Shown piece by piece: positions 1-12,900 of a stretch of DNA of 64,000 nt (position 1 is its first letter; each line of letters begins with the position of its first letter). Made by a program: the position numbers and the translations under genes. The stretch comes from Gavia stellata (taxonomy: Eukaryota > Chordata > Aves > Gaviiformes > Gaviidae): NCBI RefSeq assembly GCF_030936135.1, contig NC_082637.1, positions 4,911,001 through 4,975,000 on the forward strand. Direction: 5' to 3'. The notes beneath the pieces were generated by a model. That model saw nothing but the letters and a program-made list of their open reading frames with translations. It made no database searches and had not been told where the DNA came from.

Positions 1-2445
1 GTCTTATCATCAGAGTTCAGCATGAACATATATAATGTGATCTATAGAAATAAACAGTTGAGTGCAGAAGATACGAGGGTCAAGTACAATATTGACTGTT
101 TGACCATTTTTTCAATAGGTTATCTAAATTTTCAGGAGCTATGTACTGTTCCTTCAGGTCTTTGTTTCTCTCGCTTCTTACTACCATCTCCAAAAGCAGA
201 AGCGGAATTTGATTTTAGATAGACGTGTCTACACAAGTAAAATTATATTTGGACAAAAGGCACCAATAGTCTCAAGTCAAAATTGTACCACTCCTACATG
301 TATAATCATGCAAAAATGTATAATAAATGTATATACATGCAGAGTGATATTCTCATCACCTACCCATAGAAATAACTTGTCTGAAAGTCTTCATCAGTAG
401 GAAATACAAGCATAAACTTGTTATCTGTAGCTCCACTCTTGTATCTTCCACACTTCCAAACAGCACACCTTATAACTTAGCTTATATTTAGTATACATCA
501 AACAGACAAAAATATTTTCAATATAATTTACAAACTGTAATTATATTTGTCAGTGTAATAGCCACCAATTTAACAATCTGGAAAAAAACAAGCTGCCTAT
601 TTACAAAGCAATCACAGCAGAGATCTATTTTTGCTTTTCTCAGCCTTGCCTTTCAGGATCAGATTTGGAAATGAAGGGCCCCCGGCACCAGGGTTATCCG
701 TACCTGTCACCAGTAAATGACCTACGAGGTCAAGATAACAGCGATGATGCTGCAACAAATCCTAGGATTCCCAGCGTGTATAAAAGAAGAAATAAGCAAT
801 AAATGCCTTTGTGTGCTTAAAAAAACCCAATAAATAAACCAATATATAAGTTGTAGACAACTACAACTAGATGAAAGTTGCAGCGAGGCATGTAAAAAAA
901 AAAAATCCTCTAAAAATCCTTGATTCCCAAAAGCCTGTTTCCTTTTCAGTGCCACAAGGATGGGACAGGAGGGGTTAAATTTGGAAATAAATAATATTTC
1001 CCTAGCCAACTACGTGATCATCCGATGATGTGATGCAAAGTGAATGTGTGGTACCAAGAAATAAGGACAACTGGCTTCAGCTAGGAAATAAGGGAAAAAA
1101 TGAAAAGGTAAAAGGATTAACTACAACCATAGCTGTAACTTATCATCTTCTCTTTGCAACAGAGCCACTCCTCCTAATTACTGACTGTAACAGGATTTCA
1201 ACCCATAGAAAAACAGGCACCAAACAAACCATGCCAGAATCAAAATTCAATGTAGCACAATTAGGAGGTTCCCCAGTCAGTAATTTAAACAATCTATTTA
1301 AGAAAAATCGCGTCTTTTGAGAAGCCGAGGTAGCTGGAAGACTTACATTTCCCTGGTGATAAGCTTTAATTCATTTCTAAAGCAATAAATGCTTGAAAAA
1401 GACAAGGCTGAAAGTTAATAAGTACCAGCAGCAAAATACAGCTGTTGACATTTAATGTTAACAGGGGGAGGGAAAGACTGCTTTTTTTATTTTTTTTTAA
1501 AGAATTCAGAGGCAGAGGTCATCACGGGGACAGCGTTTCCAAGTGTCCAATTCTCCCTTAATTTACAGAGCTCATCAAAACTAACTCCGCTCGGGACAAC
1601 TGAATCGGAAGCCACACGCACAAAAATTCACGTCTATACACGTCGATTTTTATTTTAAGCTTGCAACATAGAGAATTCAGTAATTTCTTATTTGCTAGCC
1701 ACTCACATGCTTTTCACAGAGCCACATCTCAACGTTCAGCGGTCTAAACTGTGCCGTAAGATCCACAGTCCTATTATCCCTTAATTCATTATAATGGCAG
1801 CACAAGGAAAAAGGGGGAATCAACCGTAAAATTCCAGCTGGAGGTTAAAAGCAGCGATCCTATACGAAGCACCGTACCTTCACGCTGCAACAGCTGTGTA
1901 TCAATGGAAGGCAGGACTTTATCACAAGAAACAAAAGATACTCGCTAGCAGAACCTGAATGGGGAATTTAGTCCTTGAAGTCATTAGTTCTCTTTAGCTT
2001 TCTTAAATTTAGGCACGTAGGGCCAAGCTCATCACCTAAACTCCCTCCCACTGTAGCCTGAGAGAGGAACTTTTCAGGGTCAAGTAATCTCAGCCTGGAA
2101 ATTGCAGCCTGGAGCATCATTATCTCCTCTCCTTTCCCAGTAAACAGAAAGAGCTTAGACAACCACCTTAGACAAGACACCTAATTTTTACCCTGCTGAA
2201 GTTCAGCAAGATGAATTCCAGCCTTAGGGATGGGATCTAAACTTTGCTGTATTCTCTCTACGAGTAGTGGAAAAAGACTGCAATCTCCAGAGGACTATCC
2301 TGATTGAAATAATTTCAAAATTAAAAGCCTAATTTTGGTGGTCTGAATCGCCCTCTGGAGTCATCAGTGTCTTTGCAATGAGGTGATGTGGAGCCTTATT
2401 TAGGTGCGAATATCACCCTGTGCTTTAAAACACACATAACAGGTA

Positions 2446-2620
2446 CAACAATAATGGCAATAATAATTACAGCACTTTATTCTTACAAAAAGCTTTCCAT
2501 TAGTGGATCTCAAAGAGCTCCGAGGTGGTTATTAACCTCCTTTTGCCCATGGGGGAAACTGAGGCAAGCAGAGATTTCCACCGTGCTCAAGGCTAACAAG
2601 CAGAGGAGCTCAGCTTTACT
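2446..2620 (+). repeat. Old MIR-type SINE copy
   Basis: The stretch contains the core hallmark of the MIR family, a 'cccatg..ggaaactgaggca' block near 2546-2570. It is preceded by an 'aaagctttcc..tctcaaagagctc' segment and followed by a decayed 'gctcaaggctaac-aagcagagg' segment. Order and spacing fit a plus-strand MIR. Divergence is high, as expected for an ancient amniote insertion. Called by recall of the consensus, not by alignment. Confidence 0.55.
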
Positions 2621-4439
2621 GAAAACAACACTCCCCTCAAATTACTGAACTATTTTTAACTAGTAAATTATTGAGGAGTTTAAAAATAGGGTTTAGGAAC
2701 GCTTTCGTGAAACATGCAAAAGCTACAAAGGCAACAGACAGAGGCACCCGCGTAATGGCAAGCCCGAGGAGACACGGCTTCTTCCAGCCTCACCTCTGCA
2801 TCTTCGCTGTGAATGTAGGCACTGCTTTGTCTCAATCTCAGTACTCGAAAACTAAATTGCATTTATTTTTCTACAACAAAAGAGAATACTGAGACATCTT
2901 AAAATAGTAAAAGATCTAAGAATGCCCTCCTTTACACTTACATTTAAGAGTTAACTCCCATTTATTTCAAGATGAAGCAAAACATAGAATGGACTTTAAT
3001 ACCTATATAAATTTTAAGATCAGATGATCATTACAGTAATGGAAATAATCATATTTTGTGTGCCAAAAACTGGAAGAGTCATCTTAAGTGACTTGCCAAA
3101 ATAGTTTTACAGCAGACACACAACCGTAACTTTGATCCAAACAGAAAGGCTTCATATACAAGACTACAGTCTGAAGTGACAGTCTTTTTGTTTTACCTAA
3201 ACAATACAAACCTGATATTATTTAAAACATCATCCAGAGCTACGGTTTCATAAAGAATGTGCAGTTCAAATGGCATAAACTAGCTGAACCCTAAAACAAT
3301 TCCCAAAGGGGGGTGGGGGGCAGGAGATCTGTGCTTTTTAATGTCATTTGGCAACATGAAACACTTCATTACTATTTGTATTTATTTATTTATTCCAGGT
3401 TACAGTAGTTACATTTCAAAATTTACAGGGTTAGGCAAAGAATACATTGTAAATACAATAAAAAACAATAGTAGTGTAACAACATTCTCTCTAAAATCAT
3501 AAAGTGAACAAAAAGTTATAGATGAATCCACTTTCCTCACATTTTCCTTCATTTCCCACAGTAAAGCTTTTGTGTTTGGTTTTTTTACCATAATAATAAA
3601 ATAATAAAATCAAAACAACATCATCAAATGAGTATCTGTTCTCAGACTGGATCATTCTTAATATATCACATCAAAAGAGATCTCAGAAATTCAAGTCTTG
3701 CTGATCAACATTCATTCTTTCAGGCTTTTTGATGACTAGATGGAAAATATCTTGGGTTTGTTTTAGCAAATTATATATAAAGACTTTATTATGTCTTTTT
3801 CATTGTGCGTTAAGCAAAGGCACATGGAACCTGGCTGTGGATTGAAAATATCGGGGAGCGGTGTGCACTTTGTATCTCCCGATAGGATTTATTTTCCCTG
3901 ATGCCACCTAATGACTCATTAATTATGGAAGCACATATATTAGCCAGATCTCTTCCCCCGTTTTACTTGCAAAAGTGTAGCAGGAGGGTTTTGGAAACCA
4001 TCACAACTTACTCTTACATAGCTGTGACAGTTAAAAAAAAAAGAAATTCCCTATGTAAATAGAACTTACATTAGGAAGAGGCAGGCAAAGACGCACCCCA
4101 TACGCACCCCTCCAGAAAACATCACATTTTTGCAAGTCCAAGCTACATCTTCCGATGGACGGACCGATACAGCCTTGATGCAAAACTTTGGATGGTCCAG
4201 ACTAACCCCCCGCTCAGTCAGTCTGCGAGACCGAACAGAGTGCTTGAAATTGCGTCTAACTTCATAAGCCTATTTTCCATGTGCCTTCGTTTTGCTGATC
4301 TAACACTATGAGACTAACCAAATCCGTGAGAAAGACCGGTTTCCAGCTGCGTGTTTTGCAAGGTACTGTCCACCTCTATCAATCAGCCTGAATATTTTAG
4401 CTTCTACAGTAGAAATTACACATCGCGTTTGTTCTAATG

Positions 4440-4690
4440 CTTCCAAATGTAACTGCAGTGGTCACAGTGCAGACCTTGATTATTTTAAAACCCATCTACT
4501 CAGCTGGCCTGATTTACACACACTCATCAGGCAAAGACTCCCCTTAAAGTCAGCTGAAGGATTCTCTGACCAAAAACTGCAGAATAAGTTCAATTCCTAA
4601 TGAGGTGAAATGCTAGCCCCATGGAAATTAGCAGAAATTTTCTACTGGTTTTAATGGGGCTAGGATTTAATTTCTTAATGCCCTTGAATT
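4440..4690. repeat. Probable ancient amniote interspersed repeat
   Basis: Phrases such as 'gcctgatttacaca', 'actccccttaaagtcagctgaag' and 'taatggggctaggattt' resemble an old dispersed repeat common in reptile and bird genomes, whose typical wording is 'cctgatttacac..cattgacttcaatggg..ccaggattt'. I cannot assign a family name. Boundaries are approximate. Confidence 0.35.
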
Positions 4691-7232
4691 ATTACTTTAA
4701 AAAAAAAAGTTGTACAGTATGTGGATACAGGAAGAGACAAAATATATTAACAAGAGAAATCAGTGATAATAAATACGTTTCAACTTGCAAAATAACTGCC
4801 AAATATAATGCCATTTCATTGAAGTTAAGCTTGGTCCTCCAGTCTTAACTCTAGCAGCTCAGATAAAATAACCTAACAATCCTGCAAAAACACTAAAAGA
4901 CGCTGTGAACTTAAAAAAATAGAGATGTATATTTCTGCCTGAATTGTTTTGTTCTAATACTGTTAAAAAGAACACTGAAGAGCAGTATATCTGAAAGGTT
5001 TAAGATTTTTCTTTTTTCTTCCCCCTGCTCAGTTATTTTTTGCAATAGAAACACTGAATAAAGTTTCACTGCCTTTACTTGAATTTGTCGTGTATTACCT
5101 TAATAATTTTTTTTTCCTAAATAAAACCTGAAAATTCAGATGTTTTATCAGAAGCACGTGAAGCAAAACCCCAAACCCTCAGATAAAACAATGTGTGAAG
5201 GGTGGAATTTCCTAAAGACCTTTCTTACCAAACCCCACTTGAGGGAGGGAAGGAAGCAGCACAAACGCCCGGGGAAGAACCTGCAGCCCAGCCTGCAACA
5301 ACACTGCACGCTAAAGCCCCTGGACTTCCAAGGACTCCTACAGAGGGTGCAATTCTAGGAGCAGATCCTTTAATTTTTCCTTTCTTGAATTGTCAGTTTG
5401 ACATTTAGTGACATTTAAATCGAGCCTTTATATAAAGCCTTATTTCTTTCGCACTCGCACAAAAACCACCAAGTAGCTGTGTTTCACCAGCTCCTAAATC
5501 CCAACTGCAGTCATGCGGGTGTTCAGTTGCTCCCGTGCAAACAGCTGCCACATTGAAAACATATAATTTGATATTAAAAATGGCAATATAGAAACTTGAA
5601 TAAGCCAGTTGGGTTTAAACTGGCACCATCCTCCCTGGAATTACCCCAGTCTACAGCAGCTGATCTGACTTGATGCATTTGCTCTTTCCATCCATAAGAT
5701 AAGTAAAATTCTTTAAAGAAACTAGAATATTTCTTTACTTCTATTCTGAAGTATAAAACCTAGGGCAATTAGAGAAACCCTGAATTATCACCTCTGATTC
5801 TCCACGTCTGTGCAAAACTCCTAGTGATTTCTCCTCTACTTGTTAGGTTTGGTGGTTTTGAAGGAATTTGTTGGGATGTGAGCATAAACACACATTCCAA
5901 ATGTAACTCCTGGTTGGGAAGTAGAATAACTTCCTTCTGATAATCTTAAGATAGTTTTCAATAAGGCCAGACCGCTTTAATGAAATACAGAATGGATGGG
6001 ATTAAAATTTATCTTAAAATTTCAGCTGAAGAAATTTTAACTCCCTGAAAGTTTCTAGTCAAAGCCCTTTGAAAAGAAGAGCTTATAATGGAAATCATGA
6101 CAAACTGCAGCCATATAATATAGCAAAAACAGGAAAATAAATCTGAAATGATGTATTAGGAATCTGTTTGCTCAGAGATGCCAAAGGCTGCCGCACGCAC
6201 ATTTAAAATACAGACTCATCACTAGTATTGGTATCTGAAGGTTGGTTTCTTCAGTGCTCTGCATCTTTCAAATTCCCAATGCAAAGCAAGAAGAGTGATG
6301 CTCCTGTGTAATTGCACAGCCTGCCAAATCCTTCATCGGGGTCGGTTATACTACACCTGAACAACGGAAAGGTGGGGTTCCTCTCTCAGTTCCTAGAAGG
6401 AGAAACATGTTTCTTCACATGGAAAACAAGCTAATGGACCAAATATTCAACTGTGTAAATCAACGCACGCTTTTAATTTCAAAAGGAGTTGATTTATGAC
6501 AGCTGAAGATCTGGCTCCAGTTTTGAGGCAAGTGAAAAGAGCGACCAAACAAAATAATATTTACCATTTACAACCATTGGTCTTGCACAGTGTTCTTAAC
6601 ACTAGGTAGCTCTTGTGGGGAAATTAACTTAAAATTATAGCTAATATGATCTATTCCCTCAGTTTTCTGGGTGCCTTGGAATAATTTTATCATAAAAAGA
6701 ATACAGCTTTAAAGACTGTACGCTTGACTGCTGTAATCCTCTTCTTGTTCTTTCACATTCATAGCTACTTGCATTCAAAAAACCAATTAACATAAATGGA
6801 TAAAAACGTTTGACAGTTTTTCGGTTTTGCCTATAGTAACCAAACAATTTTTTCATCTATTAATACACTGAATGATTTCAATATTTTTTTAAGAGATTAC
6901 CTAACCAAGACATTGAAAGTTGGCAGAAATTTCACTGGCTATATCCCTAACAAAGTTATTATCCATTTATGAGATCAGTATGTAAAAGTCTGTTTCAGTC
7001 TGAGAGATAAATGAGTTCAACTGATCTCCTTACACAATTTGTTTTGAAATACCTAATTGCTCCATATATACTATTTTATAAAAAAGGTTAAGGGCATGCT
7101 TACAGACATACTGAGTTAAGTGACTCTTACACATTAAAAGAAACCTGTCACTGCAAAAAGCTGCTTCTGCATGCATGGAAAGACTTGTAAAGTTGTCATG
7201 CTTTAAAATATGCTGCTCTTATCGTCATAAAC

Positions 7233-7249
7233 ATATATATATATATATA
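7233..7249. repeat. Short (AT)n microsatellite
   Basis: Uninterrupted alternating A/T of about 17 bases, 'atatatat' repeated. No gene association is visible. Confidence 0.8.
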
Positions 7250-7684
7250 AAATCTATGAACACCAGAAGGATTGATTTTTTTTCTATCAGCAAATAATTT
7301 TCCCTGAAGGATCTTATATTTTAAACAGATGAGGACAAGTTTATTAAATTGCAATCAAACATAAAATAACTCATTTAACTTTCACCTATAGTTAAGTTAA
7401 AAATGCACACAATGTCAGATGAGGGAGTTTTCTTACAAGTTCATATCAAAATCTTTGTATCAAAATTATGCATGAAGGTGATCTGTAAAGAATTTATTCC
7501 AGTACTGAAAAATATTTCCTGCATAGTCTTTCAAACAGTTACTCTGAAAATAACACAGCTCTCTAACCTCTTTTTTTTTAATGAAAGCATCACATACTTA
7601 AAAAAAAAAGTAAGTCTGGGCCAAGAATAATGTTAAAACACCAGTGTTAGTATTATACTGATAACAAAAAGCATTTCTTGAGTT

Positions 7685-7752
7685 CCTGATACTGGTTTGA
7701 TCCAAACCCCCATATAAATTGATGGAAAAAAATCCCACTGACTTCAGGGAGG
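7685..7752. repeat. Second possible copy of the ancient repeat
   Basis: The segment reads 'ggtttgatccaaac' and then 'aaattgatgg' and 'cccactgacttcaggga'. This matches the 'gatccaaagcccattgaagtcaatgg..cccattgacttcagtggg' wording of the same old sauropsid repeat suggested for 4440-4690. The match is short. Confidence 0.3.
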
Positions 7753-8757
7753 AAAAAAAATAAATAAAAAAATCAGACCTACAGAAGATACAGTGGTTAT
7801 TTCCAACAGGAAGAAAAGGAATTACACGGAAATAATCGGGGGAAAAAAAGTGACTGTGGTTTAAAAAGCAAAATAACAGAGCTAAAGGAGACCTATAGTG
7901 TTCTCTTTACTTAAACTATGTCTATGCAAAGATTCTCGATTTCCATTATTAGAATTTTAATTTGAATTAGAAACTTTTAGCAAGTTCTAACTGATGATAA
8001 ATATACATTTTTGGTAGCTACGGAGATGTTACTTCACATGAAGAAAGGCCTTAATGGAGAAGTGACAAAAAAAATCCCTGTGTGTAGTGATAGTAGTAAG
8101 AATTAAATAGAGATTTCTAATATATAGTTTAAATTAATCCTACTTTAAACATCACAGTTTCAAGCCTGCCTATTCAGGATAACTATCAGTATAAAAAAAA
8201 TCCACACAATAGCAAGTTATTGTATTATTTCAATGAAACTAATGTTCTGGCATTCCCCGTCACAAGTAAATCATGATTTCAGTGGCATTCAGACATGGTT
8301 CAGAAGAAGCTCTTGCTGTCTCACCCAGACCAGCAACCCATACCTTCAGACCACCACAGTGTTTACTAATCTGACTGTCAAGCCTTCCTTTAAATTCCTG
8401 TGCCAAGACTTAATCCATCCACCGACGGCTGCTTATCTTAGGACTGACACGACTATTTTTATTCCAGCATGAAGGATGCGGTTTGATTGTATATACAGAA
8501 GGAAGCAGCAGTGCTTTGTGTGCACAGGTCATGCATGCACACGCAGTTGGGTGTGATTCATCTCACCTAACTTTTGGCTAAAGTTATCTATTCTAAACTG
8601 TTTATAAGGGAGGTTTAGACAACTAATGGAAGAGAAAGACGCTGCCAGGAGGAATTCTCTGTAGCTGCTTCTCTCTTCCCATTGACTCAGGAGGAGATCC
8701 ACAGAACAGCAAACTAGACACCTAAAATTAGAGGAGATGACTTCCACCCAAACCGAA

Positions 8758-8795
8758 CACATATATATATGTATACATGTGCGTATTCGTGCACA
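8758..8795. repeat. Alternating purine-pyrimidine tract
   Basis: The run 'cacatatatatatgtatac' followed by 'atgtgcgtattcgtgcac' alternates purine and pyrimidine almost throughout. This is a common simple-sequence context with Z-DNA potential. No gene element is attached to it. Confidence 0.5.
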
Positions 8796-9504
8796 CAATA
8801 TAAGACAGCTGCTTCCATAAATATGCCATGTGCAACACAGCAGTGACATTAATAAAAACTCTGGACAGAAAATGAACTACCGAATGGGAGACAAAAAAAA
8901 GATCAGTTGTGCACATTTGTTATATATAGCTAAATCTTTAGGGTAAGCTTATTTATTACTTCTGCCTAAAAAAGGAAGAAGGAAAAAAAGGATGTGTGAC
9001 ATGTTCAAGCTGCAAAACTTGGGAGTAAACAGACAGTTAAGGAAATGTTACGGGTCTGTATCTAGTCTGGTTCTCTAGGGTACTTTACATCTTTAAATAT
9101 AAAACTTATTTCCTTATATAAACATTTTAACATGCAAAAAGAGCATTTGGATGGATACTCTGAATGCTCCTATTGTAACAAACATAGCTCTACGGATTTT
9201 GGGGTATCTAAACAAGGATTCTAAGTTATATTTTCCCAAGTTTGGTAATGAAAGCTTAGGGTGGTGCCCCCACACACCCTTAAAGGTGTTTGTATGTGTG
9301 TGCTGGCACATGCACATGGGCATACTGTGGGTTTTTTTAAACTACATATATATTCTCTATAAATTAAAAAAAAATTATACCATGGTAATAAAACCCAAAA
9401 GAGAAAACCAAAACAAACATATACGAAGAGAAAAGCAAACCTTGTTTTTAGCATAATCCAAAGTAACATCAAGACTGCAAAGATTGGATTTTTTTTTTTT
9501 AAGT

Positions 9505-9959
9505 TTATGATTGATTCAGATCAGGGTCTGCAATATTCCCATTCTCTGGAAAGATAGGTGGAAAATTGTTATTAAAAGTCGCTGGAAACTCTAGCGTAGC
9601 ATCGACATTTTGATAGCCCATGTAAGAACTGAACGACTGCTGTGGATGTACTTGGCTATCAGGCATCTGTATGAAAGCCCCTGACTGTGTGGTAGGGGGG
9701 ATTCTTTGGCCAACTAGTTGAATTTTAGGTTCCCTGGGCTCCAGTTGTTGCTTGCTTTCTTCATCCGTGTCAAGACGGGTTAGCTTTTCTATCCACATGC
9801 GAAATTTCTCCTCTGTCTGCCTCTGCATCTCGGCAAAGCAGTTCATGGCCTCTTCCAGGACATTGCCTATGCAGTTCCTATCCCACACGGTGCCCCTGTC
9901 AAGCAATCCTGGAATTTCCCTGGTCGCTCCTCCAGATCCCCCAGCACGACTGAAGCCAG
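9505..9959 (-). CDS. Possible alternative terminal coding exon of ARK2N, or an unrelated exon or retrocopy
   Basis: A long open frame on the minus strand ends at TAA 9507-9505. An acceptor 'tctttaaag' precedes base 9959, and its phase fits the phase-1 donor of the ARK2N exon at 16406; joining them would give 241 + 151 residues. The encoded segment starts Gly/Ser-rich. It then has a helical, charged stretch (LEEAMNCFAEMQRQ, EEKFRMWIEKL) resembling the tails of Myb/SANT-like (trihelix) proteins, and ends in a Gln/Pro/Phe/Asn-rich tail with DPDLNQS. It is unlike the Arkadia-type C-terminus I recall for human ARK2N. Twelve A's follow shortly after the stop, so a retrocopy is possible. The nearest AATAAA I see on this strand is at 8957-8952. 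I do not recognise the protein. Confidence 0.4.
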
Positions 9960-12900
9960 CTTTAAAGACATTGAGGCCATTTGATAAGACATCATTAAGT
10001 AAGAACATAGTATTGTTTATTAAGGCATGTTAACTCAGGAAAACAAACTTTTCTAATCGTGTCCCTTGGATATGACAATGGGGGAGGAATTAGCAAATAT
10101 TAACCAACAGTATTACCGTCAAAAAAAATAACATTTTACACTCACTGAGGTTATAATAGAAATTTTGGCTTCAAAATCATTTTTATTCTAGAATTCTCAG
10201 ACAATTCTGTCACAAAGGTCTTTTTTTTAAATAAACCAAATTAGTCCAATTCCCTTTTAATTTCTGTTTTGAATTCAACTGAAGGTGTCAAAAACATTAT
10301 ACAATAACATGTCTAGTTCTGTTAAGCTGTGATCCAAAATATTACTGTTTAACTGATAAACCTGAATAATTATGCGTATTTTACTTACGTACTTGAACCC
10401 TTTTATAACGGACTGTTAAACACAGACAAAATTGTACACAAGATAACAGAGATAAAGGCTGATATAGTGATTGCAGCATCTAAAGTAGCCAAGCCCAAAG
10501 CTCTTGGTCTGATTTTGGAAAACACACTAAACACCAATGAAGAGAACACACAACACAAACACATAAACATGGAAACATATGTGAATGCTATGCTAATACA
10601 TGAGGTGAAAGCACCCTCTGTTAGGTCTGATGGACACAGCTGCATCGCGGGGGTAATCCACACGACATGTAGGAGTGAGCAACCTCACACCAACTAGAAG
10701 CATGCCCTTCATGGCACGAGCCAGCGGCTGTGTGGCATTTCTAGCGTTACTTCTAGCCAAGGCAGAAAACAGACAGGGCATAGTTGGAAGGAAATTGTTC
10801 TCCTTCCTTCTATCCATCAAAAAGATGGTTAACATGACTGGCTTTGGGATTATCACGAAGAACTTTAGCAGCAAGAAGAGGAGGCCATCCTCATTATCTT
10901 ACTCTACACATCAGTAAGAAAGGCAGTGGTATCTATATTTTTAAGTTTAGTGTTCACTCAGGAATCCTCTAGGAAGCAATAAAACCCCAAGAAAACGAGG
11001 CTCTGTATATGTTTGAGGAATAATAAACAATATGCACATGCCCTCCGAACACACAAACATTACCTAAGGTAATTCCAAAACAAGACAAGCATCACATTAA
11101 ACTACACAAAGCAGCTACAGAACCTGACAATATAATATCTAAAGGTGAAACTTGGGGGATTCTCTAGCTTAAGAATAATAGAAAATATCCTAAGAATAAG
11201 AGAAATCATTCCACAACCTAAGCAAATATTTACTAATAAAAACATAAGGCACTAAATCTTTATTGGGATTTCACTGAGTACATGAAATTACAGTATTACT
11301 TAAACAATACATTCTTTTTAGGAGCTATTTAAATGAGGTATACGTAAGTCCTTCAGTAACAGCTAAACAAAGCCTAGGATTATTCTCTTATTTCCGAGCA
11401 GTAGCAATGCTACCCACCGGGGGCCAAAAACCTTCTATTAGAACTACTGTTTTTTAAGTCCCCTCTCCCGTCTCTTTATCTATCAGACAGGCTGGAAATT
11501 CAGCATTCAGATCCTCTGCTCAAAAAGAAATCACTTTACAGCAACTAATTTACATCCCTCCAACTGCATTTTAACTAAAAGTAATTAAGTAAAATGGTAC
11601 CTTTTTCCTAAAACGTGGTTCCTTTTGTATATTCAATGTCTTTTTTCTCCCTGAAAAAAATATTCCTTCTGTTCATATACTCCTAGTGTTGAACATCCAA
11701 TATGATTCTGTTCATTCGTCTTTAGTCAGGGATCTTATCCCAAGATCAAATAATTAAATGGCAGTCTTTCTGATTTCCATAGGCTTATGATCAGACAGCT
11801 TTAAGTAACATTGAGTAAGTTTTAATTGCAATTTAAATAAAAACTGTTGATGGCGATATGTGAGACGTAATCTAGTTAGGCTTTTAAAGTTAAGAATGAA
11901 CTAGCATGGTCAAAGTTGACAAAACTGTTTTGTAAACTGAAGAGACTATGCATTGAAATATATATTATGCTGCAATATTATTTTTAAAAGGCATCATTCA
12001 TAGTATATCTACAATTTACAGTAGCAGCAAATCAATGCTTCAAATGCTTCCCTTGCAGTTCTTACAACAAGACTTACTCAATCTTTTGTTTACTGGTAGC
12101 CTTCAGCATTAAAGAAATTTAATCAAGCCTAAAAATGCATTTTTATTACATTAAAAAGCTAGCTATCCAATTGGTCCCTTCGCTATCTGTAAACTTACAG
12201 CTCTATAGTTTTGAAGTTAGACCAAGTTAAAAGGCAAAGAAATTTGCAATCACAAAGGGGTCAGAATCCAAGATTTGTATCTTATTTTCAAGACAATACC
12301 TCATGCAGAAAAGTACCTACGAAATTCCCTAATACTGCCTCTCTGTGGGATCTATTAAGTACTATCCAAATAATGACCAAATCCAAAGTTATTTAATTTA
12401 GGAAATCTGACAATGTGACAATTTATTCTAATTAGCAATGGTGGATTCTTCTGTGTCATTATGCTACCTGACATTTCCAAATGAGTATTTTACTGCAAAC
12501 CACTCTTAACATATTTTTTTCCCCCCTCTGTTCTTATATAATTGTCATCCTGCGTTACTTCAACCAAATCCATCCCTTGCAAAATGCTTCATCCAAGGTC
12601 TATGCACAACTCTTAGGAGAAAGTAACCTGGCTGAGAGTCCCTCACACACATTGTTCTCCTCTCTTTGGACTTCTACATACTAAAACCCCTTTTCTTTTT
12701 TAAAATGTGAGCTGCAACACCTTTTTTAACATCAATACTCAAACTTTTTAACAGATTTTTTTGAAAGCCTAACGCTATTTCAATTCAGATTTTTCCGAGT
12801 TGTAGAAAGCACAACAGTGGTGAAATGCCAATTTTTTTGTATATTTGGATTTTTAAAACCCCCTTCCTTCTTCCAAAGAAAAGTATTTACACAGAAATAA

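Larger units (their letters stand above)
1..9504. other. Non-coding stretch, probably ARK2N intron or downstream flank
   Basis: AT-rich sequence with no convincing exon on either strand; the open frames are short and have no family resemblance. It lies downstream of the ARK2N exon at 16.4 kb on the minus strand, so it is probably intronic for the full-length transcript. It holds an old MIR-type SINE (about 2446-2620), two stretches resembling an old sauropsid repeat (about 4440-4690 and 7685-7752), a short AT run (7233-7249) and an alternating purine-pyrimidine run (8758-8795). I looked for the RNF111-like C-terminal exons of ARK2N here and did not find them by eye. Confidence 0.5.
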
